The notes beneath the pieces were generated by a model. It worked only from the letters and a program-made list of their open reading frames with translations, was not told the origin of the DNA and searched no databases. Both the position numbers and the translations under genes were made by a program. Of a DNA stretch of 64,000 bases, positions 11,248 through 24,030 are shown in pieces. Every line of letters starts with the position of its first letter. Position 1 is the first letter of the stretch. Source of the DNA: Corbicula japonica (lineage: Eukaryota > Mollusca > Bivalvia > Venerida > Cyrenidae); the NCBI GenBank assembly GCA_038501625.1, contig JAZAYU010000054.1, positions 682,001-746,000 of the forward strand, written 5' to 3'.

Positions 11248-13717
11248 AGTAAGATCTTCTTACTGCCGCAGTAAGATCAGTAAGAGCAGTAAGATGTTTT
11301 TAGATTTAACAAAACAATATAAAAAGTATCTTACTGCCGCAGTTACAGCAGTGACAGCAGTAAGATGATCTTACTGCCGCAGTAAGATCAGTTACAGCAG
11401 TAAGATGATCTTACTGCCGCAGTAAGATCAGTTACAGCAGTGAGATGTTCTAAAACCACAAAAAATCATCTTACTGCCGCAGTAAGATCAGTTACAGCAG
11501 TAAGATCATCTTACTGCCGCAGTAAGATTAGTAAGAGCAGTAAGATGTTCTTAGATTTACCAAAACAATATAAAAATTATCTTAGTGCCGCAGTTACAGC
11601 AGTGACAGCAGTAAGATCATCTTACTGCCGCAGTAAGATCAGTTACAGCAGTAAGATGATCTAGCAGCCGCAGTAAGATCAGAAAAAGCAGTGAGATGTT
11701 CTAATACCACAAAAAATCATCTTACTGCCGCAGTAATAGCAGTGACAGCAGCAAGATCTTCTTACTGCCGCAGTAAGATCAGTAAGAGCAGTAAGATGTT
11801 TTTAGATTTAACAAAACAATATAAAAAGTATCTTACTGCCGCAGTTACAGCAGTGACAGCAGTAAGATCATCTTACTGCCGCAGTAAGATCAGTTACAGC
11901 AGTAAGATGATCTAACTGCCGCAGTATGATCGGTTACAGCAGTGAGATGTTCTAAAACCACAAAAAAATCATCTTACTGCCGCAGTAAGATCAGTGACAG
12001 CAGTAAGATCATCTTACTGCCGCAGTAAGATCAGTAAGAGCAGTAAGATGTTCTCAGATTTAACAAAACAATATAAAAATTATCTTACTGCCGCAGTTAC
12101 AGCAGTGACAGCAGTAAGATCATCTTACTGCCGCAGTAAGATCAGTTACAGCAGTAAGATGATCTTACTGCCGCAGTAAGATCAGTTACAGCAGTGAGAT
12201 GTTCTAATACCACAAAAAATCATCTTACTGCCGCAGTAATAGCAGTGACAGCAGTAAGATCATCTTACTGCCGCAGTAAGATCAGTAAGAGCAGTAAGAT
12301 GTTCTTATATTTAACAAAACAATATAAAAAGTATCTTACTGCCGCAGTTACAGCAGTGACAGCAGTAAGATCATCTTACTGCCGCAGTAAGATCAGTTAC
12401 AGCAGTAAGATGATCTTACTGCCGCAGTAAGATCAGTTACAGCAGTGAGATGTTCTAAAACCAATAAAAAAACATCTTACTGCCACAGTAAGATCAGTTA
12501 CAGCAGTAAGATCATCTTACTGCCGCTAAGATCATCTTACTGCAGCAGTAAGATCAGTAAGAGCAGTAAGATGATCATAGATTAAGCAAAACCGTATAAA
12601 AATTATCTTACTACTGCAGTTACAGCAGTGACAGCAGTAAGATCATCTTACTGCCGCAGTAAGATCAGTTACAGCAGTAAGATGATCTTACTGCCGCAGT
12701 AAGCAGTAAGATTTCCAAAAAACCACAAAAAAATCATCTTACTGCCGCAGTAAGATCAGTTACAGCAGTAAGATCATCTTACTGCCGCAGTAAGATCAGT
12801 AAGAGCAGTAAGATGTTCTTAGATTTAACAAAACAATATAAAAATTATCTTACTGCCGCAGTTACAGCAGTGACAGCAGTAAGATCATCTTACTGCCGCA
12901 GTAAGATCAGTTACAGCAGTAAGATGATCTTACTGCCGCAGTAAGATCAGTTACAGCAGTGAGATGTTCTAATACCACAAAAAATCATCTTACTGCCGCA
13001 GTAATAGCAGACTGTGACAGCAGTAAGATCTTCTTACTGCCGCAGTAAGATCAATAAGAGCAGTAAGATGTTTTTAGATTTAACAAAACAATATAAAAAG
13101 TATCTTACTGCCGCAGTTACAGCAGTGACAGCAGTCAGATCATCTTACTGCCGCAGTAAGATCAGTTACAGCAGTAAGATGATCTTACTGCCGCAGTAAG
13201 ATCAGTTACAGCAGTGAGATGTTCTAAAACCACAAAAAATCATCTTACTGCCGCAGTAAGATCAGTTACAGCAGTAAGATCATCTTACTGCCGCAGTAAG
13301 ATTAGTAAGAGCAGTAAGATGTTCTTAGATTTACCAAAACAATATAAAAATTATCTTACTGCCGCAGTTACAGCAGTGACAGCAGTAAGATCGTTTTTAC
13401 TGCGGCAGTAACAGCAGTGACAGCAGTAAGATCGTTTTTACTGCGGCAGTAACAGCAGTGACATCAGTAAGATCGTTTTTACTGCGGCAGTGACAGCAGT
13501 GACAGCAGTAAGATCGTTTTTACTGCGGCAGTGACAGCAGTGACAGCAGTAAGATCGTTTTTCTACTGCGGCAGTGACAGCAGTGACAGCAGTAAGATCA
13601 TTTTTACTGCGGCAGTGACAGCAGTGACAGCAGTAAGATCGTTTTTACTGCGGCAGTAACAGCAGTGACAGCAGTAAGATCGTTTGTACTGCGGCAGTAA
13701 CACCAGTGACAGCTGTT
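11248..13717 (+). repeat. Satellite array, left arm continued, 251-bp units
   Basis: This continues the same strand orientation as 4124-5282. The spacer TTTAACAAAACAATATAAAA recurs about every 251 bp (near 11314, 11565, 11817, 12069, 12320, then 12835, 13089, 13340), defining a higher-order unit made of several TTACTGCCGCAGTAA modules. From about 13380 the shorter GATCGTTTTTACTGCGGCAG units return. The array ends at GACAGCTGTT. Confidence 0.9.
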
Positions 13718-14640
13718 GATTGTTTTCTGCGTTTTATTGTTTTTTAAACAGTCTAGGTCTTTTGTGCTATATATACTGGACTAGCGAAGCAGTCCAGCGC
13801 GTCGGACCACACCATAATGTCCTCGATCAGAGGCTGGAGGGACCTTTAAGGTTGTAATAAGGTAAATAACTCAGTATTCCTTCGTGGTCCATTCGAATGA
13901 AGTCCGTTTTTATATATGCTATTTTTTTTCTCTTCATCTGGGGGCCTCTTAACCGTTAGAAATCGAGCTGTTTGTGACTTGTTTGCAGGAATAACATATC
14001 AGAAAAAATAAATGAAAGCAATTTTATGCCTATATCTCGTTTGGTAGAGGCGTACTAGTTCCGGAAGAGCGGATGTATATTTTTGGCACCGTATTTGCGA
14101 TACCACGTTTAAAATAGGGTCTGTTCGGTTAGAGATCGGGAATTTTCTTACAAGTAAGTTAACCCCCCATTTGCTGTGTGTTTTTGAATAGATGAAATGT
14201 AGATCTTTACAGTCATATATGGTTGTCTAGAAATTAAGATGATAGAAATCATGTTAAATGTGCATTGAATATTGGGAATTTAACATTGAGGCCTATGGGA
14301 ATTGGATTTACTTTGGTTCAACCTTAACTGGGAATAAACAACGACAACAAAAACATTCCAGCGCGTATTCTAGTAGGCATGTGAGTGCATTCTAGTAGGC
14401 ATGTGAGCGCATTCTAGCATGTTGCCTGAAGAGGCCGACGACGCGGGCTGTTAGGCCGACATTCGCTTTTAAGTGTGTTACTGTTGTTTTTGTATGCGGT
14501 ATCATTCCGCTACACATGCAACAAGAAATATCTGCAGCTATAAAAGATTGACTTAATGTTCTATACCAAAGCGGTATGGAAGTGGCTCGAATAGGGACCT
14601 GGTTTTTCTTTTGTAGGTCTTTTGACCGAACCAGTCTTAA
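13718..14640. other. Foldback interior, no gene seen
   Basis: No domain is recognised. A small palindrome TGGACT...AGTCCA occurs near 13785. A 24-bp word around ATTCTAGTAGGCATGTGAG is tandemly duplicated at 14366-14409. Confidence 0.45.
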
Positions 14641-14878
14641 CCCTTTCCTCCATATATACACATTTTTATGCAATGCCAACAGTGTAGATCCAGATCAGCT
14701 GGCTCATTTGTGTCGTCTGTTTTGGATCTGCACTTGTCGCATTTTAGTCAGAAGTAACAGAACAAATAAAAAAAACATATAGTGTAGATTTTGTTCTGAC
14801 GGTAGGGATGTGCCGGCTGATCTGGATCTACACTGTTTGTTCACGCAATAAGGTATATAGATGGAGGAAAGAGTTAAG
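14641..14878. repeat. Foldback MITE with 60-bp arms
   Basis: The left arm (CCCTTTCCTCCATATATAC ... CAGTGTAGATCCAGATCAGC) and the right arm 14812-14875 are inverted copies with scattered differences. The centre is about 110 bp. The arms contain the well-conserved word ACAGTGTAGATCCAGATCAG. No coding content. Confidence 0.75.
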
Positions 14879-16666
14879 TATTTTTGTAGGAAAAGGTATA
14901 TTCCATTTATTTCAACCAAACTACTGCCTCGAAAGAAAACGGATTATTTGCATTAATGTAATGGGTTGAAGACTATGGGGCTTCTTGAATTGAACTCAAG
15001 TGTTACAGTGTGAAATGCTTTAATACTTCAGCAAATGAAGAAGAATCGTCATCTCATGAAATTTGAAAACATATCTTTGTGTGATGCTATAAGGCCTGTT
15101 TTTTAAATTGTTGCAAAGTCAGTTGTGTATTTGTTATTTTCTTGATTTTTTTTCTACCTTTCATTTCGTGAATCCAAGAATCTGGTGAGCGATAGGGTCA
15201 TTTCCATTTGGCCCTCTTGTTTTTAATTTAGTTTGACCAAACCCATCAAGAAAGGATCTTGAGGTTAATCACTCCCTTACCCGCCCTGGCTAGCCTTGTA
15301 CGCTTCGCGAACGGCACTACGCCGCGATCACGGCATATGCAACGCTTTTAACCGGCATACACTGTGTCAATGTAGAAATTTTGTGGGGTAAGGTAAGAAA
15401 ATCGCACAGTTTTTTTGGTTAGATATTTAAATAATACTCAAACCAATAGGTCTGTACGGTTGTCAAATCATGGCTTTTTATGATTCTAGTCTTTTCTGTG
15501 TCCAGAAGGTCTTTTGCCTCCCAACAAATTATCAAAGACCTATATTATATGAAATTATTAACTGCGTTTGCATGTCCACTTTTTTCACTTTGTCGATAGA
15601 AAAATACTACCGACAACATGCACTTATCCACTTTTGGAACTTCTGTTCATGTGTGTTCGGTTTTGAAAATGGCATAAAAATACATCTTTTATGCTATCTT
15701 TGTCTGTATACCTCGAGTCACTTTTAAAAACACCACAGCAACAATGATTTTTTTTACAAAAGTATTTTTTAAGATTTTGGTTGCAGATGCATACCTCAAC
15801 AGAGGCTTTTTCAGAGGCTTTTGAAGTTGACACTATACACCTCGTCAAATATGTTATTTGTCTGATACTAAAACTACGCCTACATACATTTATATGAAAC
15901 GTGGCAATTATGATAGAATGTATGACCAGGAAACGTATAGAGTTTCAAAAATGTTTATGTTGTTCTTTTAAGTTGACAGCAAAACGCATCACATAATTTT
16001 TAATACTCTCTAATATCGGGTAATAACCGCATATTAAATATACACAAACATTGGCACTTCCATACAACACTCAGAAGCGAAAGAATGAAAGCCAGTTAAA
16101 ATCTATAAAAACAGAAACAAAAGCTGTACGCAAAGAAGGTGCCCAACTACTTTTTTGCTACTTTATTAACCCAAACACATGCTTCAGTACGTTATACATC
16201 AGTCTTCTTCCATGTAGTCTTTTGTTATATTTTTTAGTATTTAGTATTCAGTTATAGCACAGAGAACGTGTCATGCGGATTTTCATTGGACTACATGTAC
16301 GAATTTTAACTTTACAACATAACGAAATAGATTGGCACCAGCGTAATTAAGTAATTAAGTCATGGTATTAATATGCAATTGTGTTAACAGCTTAATTGAT
16401 TCAAATTTTACAGTACAAAAGACCTTGTCATACATTCTTGCATCTTAAAATACTAGAACTGTGATTGGGAGCCAATCACATAAGCTTTCGACTGCGAAGC
16501 GTTTAGTTTGAAACCTTTGAATATTTATACTATAAACATCAAGAAGGTGCATATTATAAAAAAGCATAAAGCGTTACATTTATGACGCCGTCAGTTTCAT
16601 CCAATCACAATGATTCATCTTGGAAAAAATATTTTGTGTTTATATTGATTATCCGTATGGTTCGTT
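14879..16666. other. Foldback interior, no gene seen
   Basis: Short frames of up to 85 codons occur without domains. No splice-bounded homology was recognised. Confidence 0.45.
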
Positions 16667-16883
16667 TACTGTGAAATCATTTAATTTCGCGAGGGTTTAA
16701 TATTCGCGTTTTTCGCGCTAAGACAAGAGCGCGATATTTAACCCCAGCGAAATTACCGGTAAACCACTTAACAGTGTTTCTTTATAGGAAAATACTGTTG
16801 CGCGAATTTATGCCCCAGTGAATTTGTTATTTAAGGGTTTTGCGCGAAAATTCGTCCCCGCGAAATTAAATGAAGGTACAGTA
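16667..16883. repeat. MITE with GCGCGAAA-type terminal repeats
   Basis: The left end ACTGTGAAATCATTTAATTT then CGCGAGGG is matched, inverted, by the right end CCCCGCGAAATTAAATGAAGG then TACAGTA. The interior is rich in CGCGAA words. This is a short non-autonomous element. Confidence 0.65.
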
Positions 16884-19800
16884 CTCTTACCAACTATAAA
16901 ATAAATCTGACGTTTTGGCTTTCATTTTTAATGGCGTCATCAACTTTCATGATTTTCATTTACATGTACTTCACAAGGTCTGTCCCTACTTTGTTCGATA
17001 ATTCTAGCTAAAACAGTTTTCAAGACAAGTAATTTATTCATTAAGGGTTTCAAAGTGATTATTTCAGAGGATTCAAAGGAGTAGGCAGGTGCGCACAAAT
17101 TTTGATGCTTGGAAGATGTGACGACACTTGCGGCCACATTGGATAACCTAATGTAATTCAATATTTACTTCAATATTGAGTACCTATTATTCACTACTAT
17201 TTATTCCACTTAAAATGCTATGCTCATGAAATGTTAAACATGGCGGTTTAAAGCAAAATTTGAAAAGATTACTAGGTAACAACTAAATAATGAAGATTTT
17301 TCAACAAAATACATGTACATAATTCATGTTTATGCTAATTTACTTGAATTTAAATAAAAAAGTCAGCTAGTTCAGTATCTATATTGTATCGAATCACGTC
17401 AAACATGGTCTGTTTCGTATCACGTCGACTGTCGCCTGAATTTTACTTTCCGAGTCCAAAAAAGTGATGCATAATCATTTCCGGTCACAAAAAATTGACA
17501 AAGAATTTTCAGCTTAAAACAAACATCTTCTATCAAAACGGTACCATGCATCTTCATATGCGCAAAAGACACTACACATGTACTGTAAAGGTGTGAGTTT
17601 TGCCTACAAGACACATAGAGGAAGCGCAAAAGGAGATAACAAGAAAAGTATAACACAGATGTGTTATATGTGGACGACATTTAAAAGAAGTTAGATGTTG
17701 GGTATAAGAGTTCATGCAGGTCTTATCATAGCACTAACCACATTAACTGAATTTGCTCTATTTAAATTCAACAGTATCTTTCAAAAGTGTCCTACCACGT
17801 ACATGGCAATTCCTTTGGTACTTTCAGAATGAAAAATCTATACTAACTTTCTATATTCAGCATCTTGATCCCGTAAACCAGGGGGGGGGGGGGCGGAATG
17901 GGAGGGGATGGGGATGAGTTACAATTATTCTGAAAAACAGAAAAGACCTACAAAAATGGTTATACAATCATTATTTACTTTATAGACACGAAATCGCCTT
18001 CTTATAAAACAGAAACCCACTAGAACCGTCAATTTCAACGTCAAAAACATTTGTAAACAAAGAACCATCATATATAGGTCACATTCACGCGCCGAAAATC
18101 AAGTCATAGGTTTGCCAATATTCGTAAACAGAACACAAACTTCAATATCATCCAAGAATAACTATCTGAACAATGTCTCTTACTACATGTACACCCTTTC
18201 TATAACTGCTTACAACAATAAACTTTCAATTCGCATAATTAAAAGAAAACACCGACTCATCGATCTATTTATATAATCTATACATGTATATATCTATATT
18301 TATAGTTAAGGGGAGATAATTCAATTCAATATCTATATACTCAATCATAAATAGCTTGACCTTGAACTTAACGTACATACAACATGGTTCCCGTTCATTA
18401 CTCAACGATCTATATATAAAGCCGGGCCACATGGTTCTCAGCATTCGCTAAAAACCTCTATTTAAAGCCGGGCCACATATCCCTTGCGCCGGACTAATTG
18501 CACTATAGTAAATATAATCAAGTAATAGTAACATAGTAATAATATAATATAACAATAGGTGCTACCTATAACGGGGAAAGCTAGGTTTTAATACCTAACA
18601 TACAAAATAAATATAACTAAGATGTGTTGCACTGTACGAAACGAAATTACGGTATTATGACCAATTAGCTATACGGCCCAGGCAATGCAGCCCATGATTT
18701 TCAGATGTTTAGGTCTAGGACAGCGGAAAACATGACCCTGAAGAGACTGAATCAAATGTACGAAATCAAAACAAGAAATACTTTATCAATTTATTGCCCA
18801 TCAAACCACTATTTTTTTTTTCAACAGCTATTAACCATAGAGAATACTTGCAAATTTATAAAAACAATTCAGGCTTTACTTTTACGAGCATTTAGAACAA
18901 AGAACAGTAATCCTCGTGTAATATTTGATCTTTTTGAAAGAAAAGACACTTTCTTAATTGGTAACAAAACTGTAATTAAAACAGCATGTTTTTATTTATT
19001 TTCAAATTCATCAAAAAAGCAAAATAGACAGTGCTCATGAAGCATGTACCAACTGTAGTTTATGATGTTTGTTTTTGAACATTGTCATTTTCGTGAAAGA
19101 TATACAGTCTAGCTTTTTTTAAATGTGGATTGTATTGTCTTAACACTAGGCAGTCTTGTTCACCATTCTGGGTGGAAACTTTCGCCAATCCAGGTCTTAG
19201 GTCTGCGTCTCTTAGCTGTTGTCTGGGGCATATCGTCAATGAGACATATTGTCCATAAACCACTGTACTTTTTCATATTGTAGATTTTGGAAAATAAAAA
19301 ATGTTCAATGCAAAACTGATGCAGTTGAAAAAAACAACTGCCAACTCCAGGGGCATGCAAAGATTTGTAATGCCAGCTATATCAACAGTGCCAAAACTAT
19401 TTGTAAATTTTTTCTAAGTTGTAAAAACATTACCTGATTTGCTACAATTTGTTTTGTTCTGTTATTTTGTTTGAGATTTGTTTGCATTATTGTGTTGTGT
19501 TTGTTAGTGTGTGTCTCTAGGTATATTGCTTATGTATATTTTGTTGCAGATTAGAATGTATTATTACATTCCAGAGTGTTTGTATTTAATTCCGTTGTTC
19601 ACATTTTTTCATTATAATTTCTTGTGTTGTGTGTATGGTTCGCACATACTGGAATAACTTTTGTGAAATTATGGTGAGTTTCATTAGTAATACATTTTTT
19701 GTTGTTGACTTGTTGTTGACACAGTTCCACATTTACTGCTTTCTGCACAATGATTTTTTTTACAATCTTTGAATGTTAATAGTCAGTTGTGTGGTCAAAT

Positions 19801-20586
19801 GAACAAATGATATCTGCATTTTTCTCTGTTTTTAAATGTTTATTATTTTAATTTAACCTAACTGAAGTTTTTGGTTCAGACTGTCACTGTGTTCAGTTAG
19901 CTAAGCACACGATACTTTGAAATGTTAAAAGCATGGTTAGTGCTTTTAATAACTTTTGACACTAAAAAGTATTCTAAATGATTTACACAAAACTTTAAAT
20001 AAATAGTTCTTAAACAGGCTATTTCTTGTTACCTATTGAAAGTTGAAAACAAAAAAACAACAACACATGTAACATTTTTAGGCTAATAACATTCAATTGT
20101 GAATAAGTAACCATTTAATTTATATTTTATAGGAAAACTGGATATTATTATTTCATTTTATTCAAAAATCTCTAATTACACATGAAAATGACTGTGAGTA
20201 ACGCTTTTGAGAATTCTCGATTAAGTTACAATTATTTTTGTATTGCCAACGCAGTGCCTGGTTCTATCTTTTAACAGACTACCGCGATAGTGCGGATACC
20301 GCTTTTCAGACTGAAATCAATATTTCGGTGCAATCTCCACGCATAGGTTTTTTTTACGCCTCGCACCGTTCGCCGACAGACGGGTTATTGGTTTTTCATT
20401 TTAAAACAGACGGCGAAAATTAGAGAATTTTGAGAACCAGTCTGGAATAATGGCGGCCTCCTTGCCGCTAGAATTTACAAATTTCAAATCTTGATGGACT
20501 ATAGAGCAAGTCATCAGAAATAGATTTGATTTTTGTTTGATTTTGTTATTTTATACATGTACGCATTGTCTATAGGCGGGAAAAGC
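16884..20586. other. Foldback interior, no gene seen
   Basis: This region includes a segment at about 17360-17515 related to the 390-bp duplicated module at 23379 and 24031, with shared words TCGCCTGAA and CCGAGTCCAAAAAA. It also has a G run at 17881 and two copies of AAAGCCGGGCCACAT near 18420 and 18465. The open frame at 18705-19040 (about 110 codons) has no recognised domain and is low-complexity Lys/Asn/Phe-rich. Confidence 0.45.
17881..17894 (+). repeat. Poly-G tract
   Basis: An uninterrupted run of about 14 G followed by CGGAATGGGAGGGGATGGGG. The G-runs could form a quadruplex. Length in the assembly may be unreliable. Confidence 0.8.
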
Positions 20587-20619
20587 CCGAATGCGACCCG
20601 CTTCGCGGGTCGCATTCGG
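20587..20619. repeat. GC-rich perfect hairpin
   Basis: Arms CCGAATGCGACCCGC (20587-20601) and GCGGGTCGCATTCGG (20605-20619) are perfect reverse complements around a 3-nt TTC loop. Partial pairing of GGGAAAAGC with GCTTTCCCC outside extends the stem. It stands out in AT-rich surroundings. Confidence 0.85.
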
Positions 20620-20713
20620 CTGCTTTCCCCGTATTATGACCCATCATTCGTTCAGAAAATAGTAAGAAAAGATCGACAATTGAACTATACGCTGACTCCA
20701 GTAGGGTATAACA

Positions 20714-21642
20714 CCCCAGTTACACAGAGCCATCGGTGAGTGATCGGTGAGTTTTTCAGCCAAATTATGGAGTGAACCGATGACAACGTATTAAACACCG
20801 ATATCACTTTTCGGTCACCTGTTTGCCACCGATCAACTGCTCTTGAGAAAAGATAAGTTCTGTCAGTGAAAAATAACCGATTGGGATTTTTGAACATGTT
20901 TAAAATTCTCGATCGGAGAAAATATTTTACAAATAACCGATCGACACCCTGTCTAAAACCGCTGTCAAAGATCGACCAGTTGTCTACAACTGATATCGCC
21001 GATGGGCCACCGATAAGCAACCGATCAACTAATACCTACCAGCGATAGAAAAAAAGATGAGAATTAAAGCGTAGGATTTTGTCGGTATTGATCGGTGGTT
21101 AATAGGGAGTCAATCTGTGACCAATCGCCTGCTGCCGTCATGTCATCGGTGATGTTTTTCGGTAAACTGAAAAAAAATAATCGGTTCTCATCACTTAAAC
21201 ATACTTTTAAAAAGAAAAGAACCGACGGCAACCTATATCACGAGATATGCAAGCTCTTAATCACCGATGTCACCGATCAAACAAAGATAACCAAATATAA
21301 ATCACCGACCATATCTGACGGAAAGTGTTGAACCACTGATGATAAGCTATTAAAAACAGATTTATCAGCGTTACGCCCGTTTTAGCTCCGATTTACAAAC
21401 GACAACCCGATAGTATATCAGCATTTTTACCGATAAAATCATGCTTATCACCGACCCATTCCCGTTTGACTTGGTTTCGGTCTCCTACCAGCAACCTATG
21501 AAATATTTATTTAGCCGATTGAACACTTGTCCATCACCGATGGCCGGTTACACAGAAAACCTCGCGCATGACAACCGACCAAAACAGCGAGCAACTTGAA
21601 ATAAAATAACATATTGGGCACCGACCGTCTGTGTAACTGGGG
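20714..21642. mobile_element. MITE with CCCCAGTTACACAGA ends, copy 1
   Basis: The terminal inverted repeat CCCCAGTTACACAGA is present at both ends; the right end reads TCTGTGTAACTGGGG. The body is packed with ACCGATC and ATCGGTG words on both strands. No transposase. The superfamily is not recognised. Confidence 0.8.
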
Positions 21643-21664
21643 CCTAAGAAGATAAGACTCACAG

Positions 21665-22222
21665 CTAGTTACACAGAGTCATCGGTGAGTGATCGGTGAG
21701 TTTTTCGGACAACTTGTGGTGTGAACCGATGACAAGGGATTTAACACCGACATCACCTATGGGTCACCTGTTTTCCACCTATCAAGTGCTATTGGGGAAA
21801 GATGAGTTTCGTCGGTGAAAAATTACCGATTGGGATTTTTGAACATGTTTAAAATTCTCGATCGGTGAATTTTTGTTTTACAAATAACCGATCGACCTCA
21901 TGTTTACAATTGATCATCACCGATTGACAACCTGTCTACAACTGATATCACCGATCGACAACCTGTCTACAACCGATATCTCCGATGGGCCACCGATAAG
22001 CAACCGATCAACTAATACTTACCATCGATAGGAAAAAATATGAGAATTTAAGTGTACCAGCAACCCTTGAAATATGTGTTTAACCCATTAAATACTCGTC
22101 AATCACCGATGGCTGGTTACACAGAAAACCAGAAATAAAATAACGTATGACAACCGATCAAATCTGCAAAAAAACCTAAAACAAAATAACCGATTGGGCA
22201 CCGACCGTCTGTATAACTGGGG
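21665..22222. mobile_element. MITE with CCCCAGTTACACAGA ends, copy 2
   Basis: This is a shorter relative of the 20714 copy, 22 bp downstream and in the same orientation, with the same end words (TAGTTACACAGAGTCATCGG and TCTGTATAACTGGGG). It has an internal deletion relative to copy 1. The bases after both right ends are also similar (CCTAAGAAG and CCTGAGAAAG), suggesting a tandem duplication that included flank. Confidence 0.75.
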
Positions 22223-22319
22223 CCTGAGAAAGTCATTTCTCAAAGCGAGGGTTTCATTAGAGAGTATTACCTAAAATATTTACTTGTTTGTTATTTTTAG
22301 AACACCTTACTGGTGAAAC

Positions 22320-23275
22320 TGAGCTTACTGAGGTAGTAAGATAATCTCACTGCTGTCACTGCTGTAACTGCAGCAGTAATATTAACTTTGTTGTTTAATA
22401 ACATCGAAAATCTGTAACTGATTAAACTGCGACAAAAAGATGATTTTATTTCTGCAACTACGGCAGTAAAAATGATTTCACGGCAGTTAGCTGTTAATGC
22501 GGCAGTAAAAATTATTCCACTGTTGCCACTACTGTTACTGCGGCAGTAAAAATGATTTTACTCCTGTTACTGCTGTAACTGCGGCAGTAAAAATGATTTC
22601 AATGCTGTCACTGCTGTTCCTGGAGATACTGCGGCAGTAAGTTGGTTTTTGTGCTTTTATAAAATCTTACTACTGAAAATGGTGTAACTTCAGCAGTTGG
22701 ATAATCTTACTGCTGTCACTGCGGCAGTTAGACGATCTTACTGCTGTCACTGCTTGTACTGTGGCAGTAAGATGTTTTTGTGATTTAAGAATATTTTACT
22801 GCTGTAACTTATCTTACTGCGACAGTAAGATGATTTATGTGGGTTTTTCTTTAAATCTTAGAACATCTTACTGCTGTAACTGATCTTTCTGCGGCAGTAA
22901 GATGATCTTACTGCTATCACTGCTGTAACTGCGGCAGTGAGATTATTTATGTGTTGTTTTGTTTTATATGATTTTTGTGTTGTTTTTTTTTAATCTTAGA
23001 ACATCTTACTGCTGTAACTGATCTTACTGCGGCAGTTAGATGATTTAACTGCTGCCACTGCTGTAACTGCGGCAGTAAGATGATTTTTGTGGTTTTAGAA
23101 CATCTTACTGCTGTAACTGCGGCAATAAGATGATCTTACTGCTGTAACTGATTTTTGTTAAATCTAAGAACATCTTACTGTTCTTACTGATCTTACTGCG
23201 GCAGTAAGATGATTTTACTGCTGTCACTGCTGTAACTGCGGCAGTAAGATGATTTTGGTGTAGTTTTTTTATAAT
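22320..23275 (-). repeat. Satellite array, right arm inner diverged part
   Basis: These are units of the same satellite in the opposite orientation to 11248-13717 (CTGCTGTAACTGCGGCAGTAA). Several are diverged, and this is the least homogeneous part of either arm. Confidence 0.85.
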
Positions 23276-23378
23276 CTAAGAGTTTGCACGGTAAAATTGA
23301 TGCTTTTTAAGCAACTGTACCGTAATTCTCAAAATAGTAAAAAAAAACAGTCACTTTTATTCGGAATAAAGGAAAAAA

Positions 23379-23768
23379 GTAGTTACTTAAGAATGCGCGT
23401 GCGTAAATATAGATTCTGCCTTTCATTCATTAAAATTAAAAAAATTAGGTAGTTCCGGATGGAACATGGGGTATTCCGGATCACTTCCGGCTATCGCCTG
23501 AACATTACTTCCCGAGACCAAAACTTTTAGCCCTGAAAATTTCTGTTCACTTAAAGTTAACCAAGAATTTTTTAAATAAAAATGGTTCTACATTAACAAT
23601 TGTACCATATTCCTTCAAAATGGTAAAAAAAAACAGTAAACAGCATTCGGAATAAAATTACGATTCAGTTACTATACAATTAATTGTAAGTAAATGTAGA
23701 AATGAAGTTTAATTCAACAAGACTTAATATTCTGGTAGTTCCGGATCACTCATTAAAGTTTATTGCAA
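23379..23768 (+). repeat. 390-bp module inside the array, copy 1
   Basis: A non-satellite module beginning AGTTACTTAAGAATGCGCGT and ending GTAGTTCCGGATCACTCA. It recurs at 24031-24424 in the same orientation, and a diverged third relative lies at about 17360-17515. Confidence 0.8.
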
Positions 23769-23772
23769 AAAA

Positions 23773-24025
23773 GATGATCTTACTGCTGTAACTGGTGCGA
23801 CTGCTGCAGTAAAAACTATCTTACAGCTGTCACTGCTGTCACTGCGGCTGTAATATGATTTTGGTGTTGTTTTTTATCATCTAAGAACATCGTACTGATC
23901 TTACTGCTGTAACTGCCGTTACTGCCGCAGTAAAAACGATCTTACTGCTGTTACTGCCGAAGTTTAAACGATCTTACTGCTGTCACTGTTGTAACTGCCA
24001 TAGTTAAAACGCTCTTACTGCTGTC
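23773..24025 (-). repeat. Satellite block between the two modules
   Basis: About 250 bp of satellite units separate the two 390-bp modules, showing that module plus satellite were duplicated together (offset about 652 bp). Confidence 0.8.
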
Positions 24026-24030
24026 AGAAA

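Noticed and set aside
11440..13411. Repeated frames containing LTAAVTAVTAVRSSYCRSK
   Set aside because: They are translations of the TTACTGC satellite. The same peptide appears at 24474-26277 on the other strand simply because the array is inverted.
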